A DNA stretch of 64,000 bases from Thiorhodovibrio winogradskyi (GCF_036208045.1 NZ_CP121472.1:5281531-5345530), one strand, 5' to 3'. Numbered from the stretch's first letter, positions 9,545 through 19,361 are shown. Notes: generated by a model not told the origin, from the sequence alone. Numbers and translations: made by a program.

Positions 9545-10342
9545 TCAGAAAAGAATCTCTTCAGATCCTGGAAAAGACCCAGCTTTGACCGCCGCGACAT
9601 AGGCCGCGACCGCGCCCCTCAACCCACCGCTATGCCCTGTCAGAAAATCCCGACTAAAACGCGGTTGCCCGACGCTGGCACCAAGCATGTCGTGCAGCAC
9701 CAACACCTGACCATCGCAGTCAGCACCGGCACCAATGCCGATCACGGGCAGGCTGAGCATCTGACTGAGTTCAGCGGCCAGCAGCGCCGGCACGCATTCC
9801 AATACCAGCATAGTGGCACCTGCTTGCTCAAGGGCCAAGGCATCGGCACGGATGCGCTCGGCCGCCTCGGCATCCCGCCCCTGATAGCGATAGCCGCCCA
9901 GGCGATGCACGGACTGAGGCAGAAGGCCCAGATGAGCGCACACCGGGACACCGAAATCGCTCAACCGCCTGACAGCATCAAGCAACTGACTGCCACCCTC
10001 CAGTTTGACCATCCGCGCCCCGCCCTCCCCCATCAATCGGCGCGCGCTTTCAATCGCCTGTGCCGGCGTGGCGTAGCTTAGAAAAGGCAGATCGGCTATC
10101 AGCAGCGGAGCCGAGATGGCGCGCGCCACACAGGCGCTGTGATAGACCATGTCATTGAGTGTGACGGCAAGGGTGCTGCCATGCCCCTGCAGCACATTGC
10201 CTAGGGAATCGCCGACCAGCAAAACCTCAACGCCGGCACTTTCCAGCAAGCGAGCAAAGGTCGCGTCATAGCAGGTTAGGCAGGCGATGCGCTGGCGCTC
10301 GCGTTTCATCCGTACGAGTCGTGTTAGAGAGATGCTGTCCAT
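9545..10342 (-). CDS. panB: PanB, ketopantoate hydroxymethyltransferase
   Basis: 265 aa, the usual size. It transfers a hydroxymethyl group from methylene-THF to alpha-ketoisovalerate, the first committed step of pantothenate synthesis. Motifs: ITCLTCYDATFARLLE, LVGDSLGNVLQGHGSTL (metal ligand Asp), MVKLEGG, VCAHLGLLPQSVH and GIGAGADCDGQVLVLHDMLG. It is immediately followed by panC with a possible one-base overlap. The gene folK, which lies between pcnB and panB in many gammaproteobacteria, is absent here. Confidence 0.97.
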   Translation of the reverse strand: MDSISLTRLVRMKRERQRIACLTCYDATFARLLESAGVEVLLVGDSLGNVLQGHGSTLAVTLNDMVYHSACVARAISAPLLIADLPFLSYATPAQAIESARRLMGEGGARMVKLEGGSQLLDAVRRLSDFGVPVCAHLGLLPQSVHRLGGYRYQGRDAEAAERIRADALALEQAGATMLVLECVPALLAAELSQMLSLPVIGIGAGADCDGQVLVLHDMLGASVGQPRFSRDFLTGHSGGLRGAVAAYVAAVKAGSFPGSEEILF

Positions 10343-10490
10343 CGGCTTGCGGAGGATTGGCGGTAAGGGTTGGCGAAGTGGCTGGCCCTGATGTCTGACG
10401 CGCTCGACTTGCGGAACACCGAAGCAGGAACACCGGAGGACCGAACATGCAGGCCGCGCCTCGAATGCGGACCCGAGAACCCAAGGCCGA

Positions 10491-11906
10491 TCAGGCCGGA
10501 GGCGCCGCCTGATCCGAGGGATCGGTCGCGGGCTGACCGGCTGGTGCCTTGCGTCGACGTCTGCGCCGGCTGCCGCGCCCGGACTTGCGCTCCGCCGTCA
10601 TGGCCGCGCGCTCTGACGGGTTCACCCCCTGGAACTGCGTCCACCAGGCAGCGAGTTCCGGGTCGACCTCGCCGGACTCAGCCCGTAGCAGCAGAAAATC
10701 ATAGGCGGCGCGGAACCGCGGATGGCCAATTAACGCCAAGGGCCGTTTACCCTGGCGGCGTTCAAGCGCCGGCTGCAACGCCCAGATCTCACGCATTGGC
10801 AGACCGAAGCGCTTGGGAATCGCCACGGAGCCCTGCTGACGTCCGGCGATCATACCCGAGGCCAGGGTCATGGCCTCCGACCAGCCATGTCCCGCCTCGA
10901 GCAATTGCAAGTACTGACGCCGCACCGGTTCCCACAAAAGCACGGCAAAAAGAAAGAATGGCGCGATCGGCTTGCCCTCCTGAACACGGCGATCGGTGTT
11001 ATCCAGGCCCCGGTTCACGAAGGTGATGGGAAAGTCCTCCTCTTCCATCGCCAGGCAATCCTCGGTCTCGGGGAAGAGTTCGGCAAAGAGCCCATAGTGG
11101 CGCAGCTTCTCGAAGGCCGGCAGTGCAAAGCCCGCCTGGAACAACTTGAGAATCTCTTCAAACAAGCGCGCCGGTGGAACATCCCGCAACAGTGGCGCCA
11201 ACTCAACCAAGGGTGCCTCGCATTGTGGCTCGATCACAAAGCCGAGCTTGCAGGCAAAGCGCACCGCGCGCAGCATGCGCACCGGGTCTTCGCGATAGCG
11301 GGCGATCGGATCATCGCCAATCAGCCGCAACCGCCCATCGGCGATGTCCGCAAGCCCCCCGACATAATCGACGAGCGAGAAATCGGCGATATTGTAGTAG
11401 AGCGCATTGACGGTGAAATCCCGTCGCAAGGCATCCTCGGCGATGGAGCCAAACACATTGTCGCGCAGGATCATGCCGTTTTCGATCTGGCGCGCGTCCT
11501 CGTCGCCAAGGTCGACATTTGCCGCCCGAAATGTCGCGACCTCAACGATCTCCGCGCCAAAGAAAACATGCGCCAGGCGAAATCGCCGCCCGATTAGCCG
11601 GCAGTTGCGAAACACCCGCCGCACATCCTCGGGCCGCGCGTCCGTGGCGACGTCGAAATCCTTTGGCTCATGGCCAAGCAGCAAGTCGCGCACGCCACCG
11701 CCGACCAGATAGGCCTGATAGCCGCTCTGCTTCAAGCGATTGAGCACCCTGACCGCGTTCGCGCTGATATTCGCACGCGAAATGCTGTGCTCCGGACGAG
11801 GCACAATGCTCGGAGTGGGCTCTGCCGAGGAAGAAAAGGAAGACAAGGAAACTAAAGATACCCCAATTGAAAACGCGTGTCTGAACCAAACCCGCTCAAG
11901 CGCCAC
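10491..11906 (-). CDS. pcnB: PcnB, poly(A) polymerase I
   Basis: 471 aa, GTG start. The enzyme adds poly(A) tails that promote RNA decay. The nucleotidyltransferase core shows YLVGGGVRDLLLGHEPKDFD with the catalytic Asp pair, followed by RRFRLAHVFFG and RRDFTVNALYYN, then the RNA-binding domain. The C-terminus is a basic Arg-rich tail (GRGSRRRRRRKAP), as in E. coli PAP I and unlike tRNA nucleotidyltransferase (CCA-adding) enzymes, which favours poly(A) polymerase. The first ~35 residues are variable, so the start may lie further downstream. Confidence 0.93.
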   Translation of the reverse strand: MALERVWFRHAFSIGVSLVSLSSFSSSAEPTPSIVPRPEHSISRANISANAVRVLNRLKQSGYQAYLVGGGVRDLLLGHEPKDFDVATDARPEDVRRVFRNCRLIGRRFRLAHVFFGAEIVEVATFRAANVDLGDEDARQIENGMILRDNVFGSIAEDALRRDFTVNALYYNIADFSLVDYVGGLADIADGRLRLIGDDPIARYREDPVRMLRAVRFACKLGFVIEPQCEAPLVELAPLLRDVPPARLFEEILKLFQAGFALPAFEKLRHYGLFAELFPETEDCLAMEEEDFPITFVNRGLDNTDRRVQEGKPIAPFFLFAVLLWEPVRRQYLQLLEAGHGWSEAMTLASGMIAGRQQGSVAIPKRFGLPMREIWALQPALERRQGKRPLALIGHPRFRAAYDFLLLRAESGEVDPELAAWWTQFQGVNPSERAAMTAERKSGRGSRRRRRRKAPAGQPATDPSDQAAPPA

Positions 11907-11989
11907 CCCTATGAGCGCGCATCAAGGACTCCCTCCTGGGCAACATCCGGCGAGCAAAATCCGCCAGCAACGATTTTATTACCATCAGC

Positions 11990-12017
11990 TTGAGCCCGCG
12001 GGCGAATCCCGTATAAT
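11990..12017 (+). promoter_or_regulatory. sigma-70-type promoter of the tRNA-Glu gene
   Basis: TTGAGC at 11990-11995 and a perfect TATAAT at 12012-12017 with a 16-base spacer, ending 24 bases before the mature tRNA 5' end. A G+C-rich discriminator-like stretch follows, as expected for a stable RNA promoter. Confidence 0.75.
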
Positions 12018-12041
12018 ACGCCACTCTTCCCCGCTCGTCCC

Positions 12042-12116
12042 GCTCCCTTCGTCTAGCGGTTAGGACGCTGGCCTCTCACGTCGGTAACAGGGGTTCGAAT
12101 CCCCTAGGGAGCGCCA
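12042..12116 (+). tRNA. tRNA-Glu (anticodon CTC)
   Basis: 75 nt including an encoded CCA end. The 7-bp acceptor stem pairs GCTCCCT (12042-12048) with AGGGAGC, the anticodon loop reads CCTCTCA giving anticodon CTC, and the T arm is the standard GGGGTTCGAATCCCC. The body is close to E. coli tRNA-Glu apart from the anticodon and stems. It should read GAG codons, which suits a GC-rich genome; the window shows no companion TTC isoacceptor. Confidence 0.97.
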
Positions 12117-12139
12117 ATTTTGTCCCGACTTTTGGCGCT
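12110..12139 (+). terminator. hairpin overlapping the 3' end of tRNA-Glu
   Basis: AGCGCCAA (12110-12117) is the inverted complement of TTGGCGCT (12132-12139) with a 14-base loop. It starts inside the acceptor stem and CCA. No T-tract follows, so it may be a 3' processing or attenuation structure rather than a standard terminator. Confidence 0.4.
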
Positions 12140-12354
12140 GATCCAGACACGTCCGTTCTTTCAACGGGGTTCCGACCTTTTAGCGCCGTCAATCCCGACC
12201 CCGAGGCTCAAGCAGCGTCACTTCGTCTTCATATCCCCTGGTTGCGCACCAGGTTCTGTTTGTCGATGCATTGCAACCCGACACGACTTCCGCAAACAAC
12301 TGTCCTTGTCGCGCTAGTTCTTTCCCACCAGCCTGCCAGACGGAGTCTAGCCCC

Positions 12355-13743
12355 ATGGTCACAAAAAAGATCGAAGCGATAGACCCAGAAAACGTCGATG
12401 CCCTGCTAACGCCGGCTTATGCCAGGCGCGGTCTGACGCGGGAGGTACCCAAGTTTAGGCTGCCAGAGCACGAAATGGCGCCAAGCACGGCCTATGACCT
12501 TATCCACGACGAACTCATGCTCGATGGCAATGCCCGGCTCAATCTGGCCACCTTCGTGACCACCTGGATGGAACCCGAGGCCGAGCGACTGATGGCCGAG
12601 ACCTTCGACAAGAACATGATCGACAAGGACGAGTATCCGCGCACCGCCGCCATCGAGGAGCGCTGTATCAATATCGTCTCGGATTTGTTTAACGCACCGG
12701 AGCAGGGCGTCGGCGCCTCGGCCATCGGCTCAAGCGAAGCAGTGATGCTGGCCGGCATGGCGCTCAAGTGGCGCTGGCGCGAGCGCCGCCGCGCCCAGGG
12801 CAAACCAAGCGACAAGCCTAATCTGGTGCTCGGCGCCAATGTGCAGGTGGTGTGGGAAAAGTTCTGCCGCTACTGGGAGGTGGAGCCGCGCTACATCCCC
12901 ATGGAACCGGGGCGCTACGTGATCCAGCCCGAGGAGGTCATTGAGCGCATCGACGAGAACACCATCGGCGCGGTAGCCATTCTTGGCACTACCTTTACCG
13001 GTGAATACGAACCCATAGAGGCCATCCATGATGCGCTGGTGGCACACAATGCCAAGACCGGCTGGGAAGTGCCCCTGCATGTGGATGCCGCCAGCGGTGG
13101 TTTTGTCGCACCCTTTCTGCAACCGGAGCTGCAATGGGATTTCCGCCTGCCGTTGGTCAAATCCATTAATGTCTCGGGGCACAAATTCGGCCTGGTCTAC
13201 CCTGGCGTGGGCTGGGTGGTCTGGCGCAGCCATGTTGATCTGCCCGAGGATCTGGTTTTTCGCGTGAATTATCTGGGTGGCGACATGCCGACCTTCACGC
13301 TGAATTTCTCGCGTCCGGGCAATCAAGTGGTGGGGCAGTATTACAACTTTCTGCGCCTAGGCCGGGCTGGTTATACCGCGGTCATGCGGGCGCTGCGCGA
13401 CACGGCCATGTACGTCTCAGCCGGCGTCGCCGCGCTCGGCCCCTTCGAGCTGGTCAGCAATGGCAGTAATTTGCCGGTGTTCGCCTTCAAGTTAAAAGAC
13501 AGCGTGACTGCTTATAGTGTCTTCGACATCTCGCGCAAATTGCGGGAAAACGGCTGGCAAGTGCCAGCCTACACCATGCCTGAGCACGCCGAGCAGGTGG
13601 CGGTGCTGCGCATTGTGGTGCGGGAGGGATTCAGCCGGGACATGGCCGAGATGCTGCTGGCCGATATGGTCGAAGCCGTGAATTATTTCGATGCCCAAAG
13701 TCACAATCAACCGAGCGATCCGCAGCCGCAATTCGCGCACTAA
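12355..13743 (+). CDS. gadB: glutamate decarboxylase (PLP-dependent)
   Basis: 462 aa from the ATG at 12355, close to the 466 aa of E. coli GadA/B. It converts glutamate to GABA and CO2, consuming a cytoplasmic proton. Strong landmarks are LDGNARLNLATFVTTWM, IGSSEAVMLAGMALKWRWR, HVDAASGGFVAPF and SINVSGHKFGL with the PLP lysine at residue 277. The reading frame stays open upstream, but the chosen start matches family N-termini and has a purine-rich site upstream. No glutamate/GABA antiporter (gadC) is adjacent, so a role in acid resistance is not assured. The gadB symbol is by family only; gadA would fit equally. Confidence 0.93.
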   Translation: MVTKKIEAIDPENVDALLTPAYARRGLTREVPKFRLPEHEMAPSTAYDLIHDELMLDGNARLNLATFVTTWMEPEAERLMAETFDKNMIDKDEYPRTAAIEERCINIVSDLFNAPEQGVGASAIGSSEAVMLAGMALKWRWRERRRAQGKPSDKPNLVLGANVQVVWEKFCRYWEVEPRYIPMEPGRYVIQPEEVIERIDENTIGAVAILGTTFTGEYEPIEAIHDALVAHNAKTGWEVPLHVDAASGGFVAPFLQPELQWDFRLPLVKSINVSGHKFGLVYPGVGWVVWRSHVDLPEDLVFRVNYLGGDMPTFTLNFSRPGNQVVGQYYNFLRLGRAGYTAVMRALRDTAMYVSAGVAALGPFELVSNGSNLPVFAFKLKDSVTAYSVFDISRKLRENGWQVPAYTMPEHAEQVAVLRIVVREGFSRDMAEMLLADMVEAVNYFDAQSHNQPSDPQPQFAH

Positions 13744-13963
13744 AGCACTCAATAAAGTTCCCCAACGCAACAAGCCAGGGGAGGTGCCTGCAAGCACAGC
13801 CACTTCTGAGCTGCCCATTATCCGAAAAGCCCGCAGCAAAAAACCCGAGTATTCAGTTCGAGTTTCAGTCCGCGCGAGTTCAAGGGTGTCATTCCCGGAT
13901 TTTTCGGGCACAATCGCTTGGAGCCGTTCCGTTCGACGGTGCAGCACAAAAACGGGCCATCCC

Positions 13964-15940
13964 ATGGTGATAGCTGCGAGTTCCAGCCGCTTATCCACGG
14001 ACTATCGCGCGCAGTTCGAGCACTCGCGGCAAATCTATCAGCACTTGCTGAAGGTGCTGGAAAGCACCACCGACGCTTTTTTCGAGGTCAATTCCGAGTT
14101 TCGCCTGCTGTATATCAACCGCACTGGCCTGCAGGCGGCGGGATTCTCCAGCAGCAGCGAAGTTGTCGGGCGCAGCCTGTGGGATGTATTCCCTGAAGCC
14201 GTCGGGACGCGTTTTCAAAATGAATGCTTACGCGCACTAAATGAGCATATTCCTGTTGAATTCGAGGCCTATTACGCGCCCCATCAGCATTGGTACGAGG
14301 TGCACGCCTACCCATCCGAGCGCTCATTGTGCGTTTATTTTCGTATCATCAACGAACGCAAGGCAGCCAAGGAACAATTGCTGGCAAGCGAAGGTCGTTT
14401 TCGCTCCTTGTTCGAGCAGGCCGGCGACGCGATTCTGATCGCCGATGAGCAAGGGCGTTATACCGACGCCAATCCTGCCGCCTGCGCAATGCTTGGCTAT
14501 ACGCGCGAGGAACTGCTGCAAATGAGCGTTGCCGAGTTGGCTGTCCCAACCGAAACCTGGACACTGACCGCGCAGTGGAACGACTTTACCACTCAAGGAG
14601 CCCAGTCCGGCGAATTTAGGCTGAGACGCAAGGACGGTTCGCTGATCATGACGGAGTATTGCGCGGTCGCGAACGTGGTACCCGGTCAGCATATGTCGGT
14701 ATTACGCGACATCTCGGCACGTAAGAAGGCCGAGCAGCGTCTACTCGAAGACACGCGGCACGCGCTCGCGGCCAGCTCGGCCAAGAGCGCCTTTCTGGCC
14801 AATATGAGCCATGAAATTCGCACGCCGCTCAACGGAGTGGTCGGGATGCTGTCGCTGCTCGAGTCGACCCAGCTTACCCCGGAGCAGGCCGACTATGTCC
14901 AGCAAGCACGGCAGTCCTCGGAGCGTTTGACCCGCTTGCTGTCGGACATTCTTGATCTGTCGCGAGTCGAGGCCGGTCACCTGGTGCTAAGCCATGAAAA
15001 CTTTGATTTTTGCGACTGCATGCGCTCGCTCGAACAGCTCTTTGCGCCAGCGGCGCGTCAGAAAGGCATTGGGTTCTGCATCGACCTTGATCCCGAGATT
15101 CCACGCCGGGTCATGGGCGATCCGATCCGGGTACATCAGATCATCGGCAACCTGATCGGCAACGCGATCAAGTTCACGCACCACGGACGGGTCTCCCTGA
15201 CGGTCCGCTGGCTTGGACATGGCCGCGGTCAGGACGCCTTGGTGTTCTTCAGCGTCCGCGACACCGGCAGCGGTATTCCCGCGGAGCAACTAGATCATTT
15301 GTTCGAACCTTTTGCGCAAGTCGAGAACGTCTTCACTCGCACCCATGATGGAGTCGGCCTAGGCCTGTCGATCGTGCGCAGTCTACTCAAACTGATGCGC
15401 GGCTCCCTGTGCATCGGCAGCGAGCCCGGCAAAGGAACGGAATTTACCCTGTCCATCCCCTTCGGCAGTGTCGCCGACGCCGCTTGCGAACCTCCGCCAG
15501 GCATCATGGCAGCGACGGATTTGCTCCAGGGTCTCGATGTCCTGGTCGCCGATGACGAGCCGGTCAACCGCCTGGTGGCAAAGCGCCTGCTCGAGAAATC
15601 AGGCAGTCGCGTCCATGCGGTCAGCGACGGCTTTCAGGCACTGGATGCCCTGCGGGACCAGCGCTACGACCTGCTGCTGCTCGACCTGCGTATGCCTGGC
15701 CTGGACGGCATCAGCACAGCCACTGCGATCCGTGAAGGTCAGGCGGGCAAGCAGAACCGTACCCTGCCAATTATCGCCTTAACCGCCCATGCCATGACCG
15801 GCGACCGCGAGCGCTTCCTTGCTGCCGGCATGGATGCCTACGCACCCAAGCCCATCGACCTCGCCCAACTGCGCGAGGCCATAGGATTGGCGCTAGTGTG
15901 TCGCAATAAGGAAAAAGGAACACAACAGCTGGGTCAATGA
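13964..15940 (+). CDS. hybrid sensor histidine kinase (PAS-PAS-HisKA-HATPase-REC)
   Basis: 658 aa and no membrane segments, so probably cytoplasmic. Two PAS domains (residues ~20-140 and ~140-260), a HisKA dimerisation domain with the H-box [15 protein letters not shown] (phosphorylated His283), a HATPase_c domain with N box [17 protein letters not shown] and G boxes DTGSGIP and GVGLGLSIV, and a C-terminal receiver with VADDEPVNR and phospho-acceptor Asp574 (LLLDLRMPG). No HPt domain or output regulator is encoded nearby, so the phosphorelay partner is elsewhere. The frame is open further upstream into gadB, but conserved PAS sequence starts only after the ATG at 13964. Confidence 0.9.
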   Translation: MVIAASSSRLSTDYRAQFEHSRQIYQHLLKVLESTTDAFFEVNSEFRLLYINRTGLQAAGFSSSSEVVGRSLWDVFPEAVGTRFQNECLRALNEHIPVEFEAYYAPHQHWYEVHAYPSERSLCVYFRIINERKAAKEQLLASEGRFRSLFEQAGDAILIADEQGRYTDANPAACAMLGYTREELLQMSVAELAVPTETWTLTAQWNDFTTQGAQSGEFRLRRKDGSLIMTEYCAVANVVPGQHMSVLRDISARKKAEQRLLEDTRHALAASSAKSAFLANMSHEIRTPLNGVVGMLSLLESTQLTPEQADYVQQARQSSERLTRLLSDILDLSRVEAGHLVLSHENFDFCDCMRSLEQLFAPAARQKGIGFCIDLDPEIPRRVMGDPIRVHQIIGNLIGNAIKFTHHGRVSLTVRWLGHGRGQDALVFFSVRDTGSGIPAEQLDHLFEPFAQVENVFTRTHDGVGLGLSIVRSLLKLMRGSLCIGSEPGKGTEFTLSIPFGSVADAACEPPPGIMAATDLLQGLDVLVADDEPVNRLVAKRLLEKSGSRVHAVSDGFQALDALRDQRYDLLLLDLRMPGLDGISTATAIREGQAGKQNRTLPIIALTAHAMTGDRERFLAAGMDAYAPKPIDLAQLREAIGLALVCRNKEKGTQQLGQ

Positions 15941-16029
15941 TCGGCTCGGCATGATGATTCCAGAACAGCACCTTTAGCGTCGATAACGACAACGGAAGCC
16001 ACCCCCCAAAGTCTCTTCAACCAGGCTGT

Positions 16030-17142
16030 ATGTCACGCCCGCTTCAAGCCCGCATCGATCTCGCGGCAATTCAGCACAATTTTCGTCTTGCCCGAGCCTA
16101 CGCTGACAGCGCGCGAGTGCTGGCCGTTATCAAGGCCAATGCTTATGGCCATGGCGCAGCGCCGGTTGCCCGTGCGCTGGCCACAGAGGCCAATGCCTTT
16201 GGCGTGGCCTGCGCCGAAGAGGCACTAGAATTGCGCGACTCCGGCATTCGCGCCCCCATTCTGCTGCTTGAAGGCCCCTTCGCGGCGGCCGAGCTGGACC
16301 TGATCGACCAGGCACGGCTGATGACTGTGGTGCATGACGCGCGCCAGCTCGACTGGGTATTGCAGGCGCGACCGCGACACCCCCTTTGTGTCTGGTTAAA
16401 GATCGACACCGGCATGCACCGACTCGGCATGACAGGCGAGGAGGGCCGCGCGGCCCATGCGCGGCTCGCCGCCTGCCCCCAGGTCGGCGAGCTGGTGCTG
16501 ATGACACATTTTGCCCGTGCCGACGAGGCCGATACGGCACCAACGGATCATCAGATGGCTGATTTCGCCAGACTCTTGGCGAGCATCCCAGCCGGCACCC
16601 CACCAGCCCGCAGCCTGGCCAATTCGGCGGCCATTCTGACCCGACCGGATACTCACGCCGATTGGATACGCCCAGGCATCATGCTCTACGGGCTCGATCC
16701 GCTCGAGCATCCGCATCCGCGCGCCGCCGCCCTGCGCCCGGCCATGTCTTTAACGTCCCAACTCACGGCGGTGCGCGACCTCGGCCCGGGAGAGGCCATT
16801 GGCTATGGCGGGCGCTTTGTCTGCCAGCGCCCGACCCGCGTCGGGGTGGTGGCTGGCGGCTATGCCGACGGCTATCCACGTCATGCACCAGATGGCACGC
16901 CAGTGGCCGTCAATGGCCAACTCACATGCCTGATCGGGCGCGTCTCCATGGACATGCTGACGGTCGATCTGAGTAACCAGCCGCAAGCTCGACCCGGCGA
17001 CCCGGTCGAACTATGGGGCACTCAGATCAGCGCCAATGCCGTGGCCGCGGCCAGCGGCACCATCAGCTATGAGCTGCTAACCGGCTTGTCGCGCCGGGTG
17101 CCGCTGCGCTACCAGCCGTCCGATGTGGCGAACGCGGACTAA
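16030..17142 (+). CDS. alr: alanine racemase
   Basis: 370 aa, normal length. It interconverts L- and D-alanine for peptidoglycan. The PLP lysine is K35 in VLAVIKANAYGHG and the second catalytic base is Tyr259 in AIGYGGRF; the C-terminal beta domain has the substrate-site motif RVSMDMLTVDL. In many genomes alr follows dnaB and radA; here it stands between a kinase gene and the nrdD locus with no obvious operon. Confidence 0.96.
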   Translation: MSRPLQARIDLAAIQHNFRLARAYADSARVLAVIKANAYGHGAAPVARALATEANAFGVACAEEALELRDSGIRAPILLLEGPFAAAELDLIDQARLMTVVHDARQLDWVLQARPRHPLCVWLKIDTGMHRLGMTGEEGRAAHARLAACPQVGELVLMTHFARADEADTAPTDHQMADFARLLASIPAGTPPARSLANSAAILTRPDTHADWIRPGIMLYGLDPLEHPHPRAAALRPAMSLTSQLTAVRDLGPGEAIGYGGRFVCQRPTRVGVVAGGYADGYPRHAPDGTPVAVNGQLTCLIGRVSMDMLTVDLSNQPQARPGDPVELWGTQISANAVAAASGTISYELLTGLSRRVPLRYQPSDVANAD

Positions 17143-17201
17143 CCAGAGCGCGTTTGGGGCAGCGCGGCCTGAGGTACCCACAGCATCGCGGCAACACCGA
17201 T

Positions 17202-17229
17202 TTGCACAATATATTGTGTCGGCTATAAT
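17202..17229 (+). promoter_or_regulatory. probable nrdD promoter
   Basis: A perfect -10 TATAAT at 17224-17229 with a TTGCAC -35-like hexamer at 17202-17207 (16-base spacer). The start of transcription would fall near 17236, upstream of the nrdD ATG at 17283. The promoter is embedded between and overlaps two NrdR boxes. Confidence 0.6.
17204..17219 (+). promoter_or_regulatory. NrdR box 1
   Basis: GCACAATATATTGTGT matches the NrdR consensus (acaCwATATwTwGtgt) at nearly every position and is almost perfectly palindromic. NrdR represses ribonucleotide reductase genes when ATP/dATP levels signal enough deoxynucleotides. Confidence 0.85.
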
Positions 17230-17234
17230 CAGGG

Positions 17235-17250
17235 ACGCAATATCTTGTGT
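17235..17250 (+). promoter_or_regulatory. NrdR box 2
   Basis: ACGCAATATCTTGTGT starts 31 bases (three helical turns) after box 1, the spacing typical for paired NrdR boxes. It covers the expected transcription start of nrdD. Its position also shows that the GTG at 17247 is unlikely to be the nrdD start. Confidence 0.8.
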
Positions 17251-17282
17251 CTCGGACTCTCTTGCTTCGCGAAAACTCCACC

Positions 17283-19361
17283 ATGGCCCACTCCCCATCC
17301 AGCATCGCCAGCCTGCCGCGGCGCGTGCGTAAGCGCGATGGGGAGGAAGTGCCTTTTGCCGCCGCGCGCATCGAAGCAGCCATCCTGAGCGCTGGGCGCG
17401 CCAGTGGGGAATTCGACGAGCTCGAGGCCGGCTTGCTGACCGCCCAGGTGGTCAAGGTACTGGCTCATCGCTTCGATGACGGGCGCATCCCGGATATCGA
17501 GGATATTCAGGATGTCGTCGAGCAAACACTGATCAGCGCCAATCATTTCGAGACCGCGCGCTCTTATATCGTCTATCGCGAGCAACACCGCAAGCTGCGC
17601 CACGACCAGCGCACCCTGGTGGATGTCGCCGGCTCCATCAATGAATATCTCGACCGCTCCGACTGGCGCGTCTCGGCCAATGCCAATCAGGGCTACTCCC
17701 TAGGCGGGCTGATTCTCAACACCTCGGGCAAGATGATCGCCAATTACTGGCTCAGTCATGTCTACTCGCCCGAGATCGGCCAGGCCCATCGCGAGGGCGA
17801 TTATCACATTCATGATCTGGACATGCTCTCCGGCTACTGTGCCGGCTGGTCGCTGCGCACCCTGCTCAACGAGGGCTTGAACGGCGTGCCCGGCCGGGTC
17901 GAGGCCGGCGCGCCCAAGCATCTGTCCTCCGCCATCGGGCAGATCGTGAATTTTCTCGGCACCCTGCAGAACGAATGGGCCGGCGCCCAGGCTTTCTCGA
18001 GCTTCGATACCTATCTGGCGCCCTTCGTGCGGGTGGACCAGCTCGACTACACCCATGTGCGCCAGTACATCCAAGAGCTGATTTACAACCTCAATGTTCC
18101 CTCGCGCTGGGGCACCCAAACGCCCTTTACCAACCTGACCTTCGACTGGGTCTGCCCCGAGGATCTGCGCGAGCAAGTACCCTTGATCGGCGGCGTCGAG
18201 CAGTCTTTCACCTATGGTGAACTGCAAGACGAAATGGACATGATCAACCGCGCTTATATCGAGGTCATGACCGCAGGCGACGCCAAGGGGCGGATTTTCA
18301 CCTTCCCCATCCCGACCTACAACATCACGCCGGACTTTCTCTGGGACAGCGAGAATGCCAAGCGACTGTTTGAGATGACGGCCAAGTACGGTCTGCCTTA
18401 TTTTCAAAACTTCATCAACTCGGAGCTGACGCCCAACATGGTGCGCTCCATGTGCTGCCGGCTGCAGCTCGACCTGCGCGAACTCCTCAAGCGCGGCAAC
18501 GGGCTGTTCGGCTCCGCCGAGCAAACCGGCTCCCTGGGTGTGGTGACCATCAACTGCGCGCGCCTGGGCTACCTGAACCGGGGACGCGAGAAAGAGCTGT
18601 TCGCCGCGCTTGACCGGCTGCTCAATCTGGCGCGCAAGAGCCTGGAACTGAAGCGTAAGGTGATTCAGCGCCATCTCGATGCCGGGCTGTTTCCTTATAC
18701 CAAGCGCTATCTTGGCACCCTGCGTAATCATTTCTCCACCATTGGCGTCAATGGCATCAACGAGATGATCCGCAATTTCACCCATGATGCCGAGGATGTC
18801 AGCAGTGAATGGGGTCGCGCTTTCGCCAGCCGGTTTCTTGATCATGTGCGCGAGCGCATGGTGGCTTTCCAAGAAGAAACCGGCCACATGTATAACCTGG
18901 AGGCAACCCCGGCGGAGGGCACCACCTATCGCTTCGCGCGCGAGGACAAGAAACGCTATCCGGACATCCTCCAGGCTGGCAGCGCGGAAACGCCCTACTA
19001 CACCAATTCATCCCAGCTTCCGGCCGGCTTCACCGATGACCCTTTCGAGGCCTTGGCCCTGCAGGAGGCGCTCCAGTCAAAATACACCGGCGGCACCGTG
19101 CTGCACCTGTATATGAGCGAGAAGATCAGCTCGACCGAGGCCTGCAAGCGCCTGGTACGCCGAGCCCTTGAGAACTTCCGACTCCCTTACATCACGGTAA
19201 CGCCGGTCTTCTCCATTTGCCCGCATCACGGCTACATTGCCGGCGAGCACAAATTTTGCCCCCAGTGCGATCAGGAGCTGATCGCCCGCAAACGCGCCGA
19301 GGCGCAGGTCGCGGAGCTGGCCATGACCGGTGGAAATCCTGCACTGGCCGCGAACCAATAG
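17283..19361 (+). CDS. nrdD: NrdD, class III anaerobic ribonucleoside-triphosphate reductase, catalytic part without the glycyl-radical domain
   Basis: 692 aa from the ATG at 17283. It reduces ribonucleotides to deoxyribonucleotides without oxygen. An N-terminal ATP-cone (RRVRKRDGEEVPFAAARIE) gives allosteric control; the barrel contains NYWLSHVYSPEIGQAHREGDYHIHD and the thiyl-radical Cys region MVRSMCCRL (C391/C392). The C-terminal zinc region SICPHHGYIAGEHKFCPQC is present, but the chain ends at a TAG soon after, before the glycyl-radical motif that normally completes NrdD. That motif is encoded by the next small gene (19464-19718). The protein should be inactive unless the two polypeptides associate or the stop codons are bypassed. 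Confidence 0.93.
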   Translation: MAHSPSSIASLPRRVRKRDGEEVPFAAARIEAAILSAGRASGEFDELEAGLLTAQVVKVLAHRFDDGRIPDIEDIQDVVEQTLISANHFETARSYIVYREQHRKLRHDQRTLVDVAGSINEYLDRSDWRVSANANQGYSLGGLILNTSGKMIANYWLSHVYSPEIGQAHREGDYHIHDLDMLSGYCAGWSLRTLLNEGLNGVPGRVEAGAPKHLSSAIGQIVNFLGTLQNEWAGAQAFSSFDTYLAPFVRVDQLDYTHVRQYIQELIYNLNVPSRWGTQTPFTNLTFDWVCPEDLREQVPLIGGVEQSFTYGELQDEMDMINRAYIEVMTAGDAKGRIFTFPIPTYNITPDFLWDSENAKRLFEMTAKYGLPYFQNFINSELTPNMVRSMCCRLQLDLRELLKRGNGLFGSAEQTGSLGVVTINCARLGYLNRGREKELFAALDRLLNLARKSLELKRKVIQRHLDAGLFPYTKRYLGTLRNHFSTIGVNGINEMIRNFTHDAEDVSSEWGRAFASRFLDHVRERMVAFQEETGHMYNLEATPAEGTTYRFAREDKKRYPDILQAGSAETPYYTNSSQLPAGFTDDPFEALALQEALQSKYTGGTVLHLYMSEKISSTEACKRLVRRALENFRLPYITVTPVFSICPHHGYIAGEHKFCPQCDQELIARKRAEAQVAELAMTGGNPALAANQ

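Noticed and set aside
17700-18887. A 395-codon open frame antisense to nrdD
   Set aside because: It is the mirror of a strongly conserved enzyme gene and arises from GC-rich codon use; the translation shows no domain.
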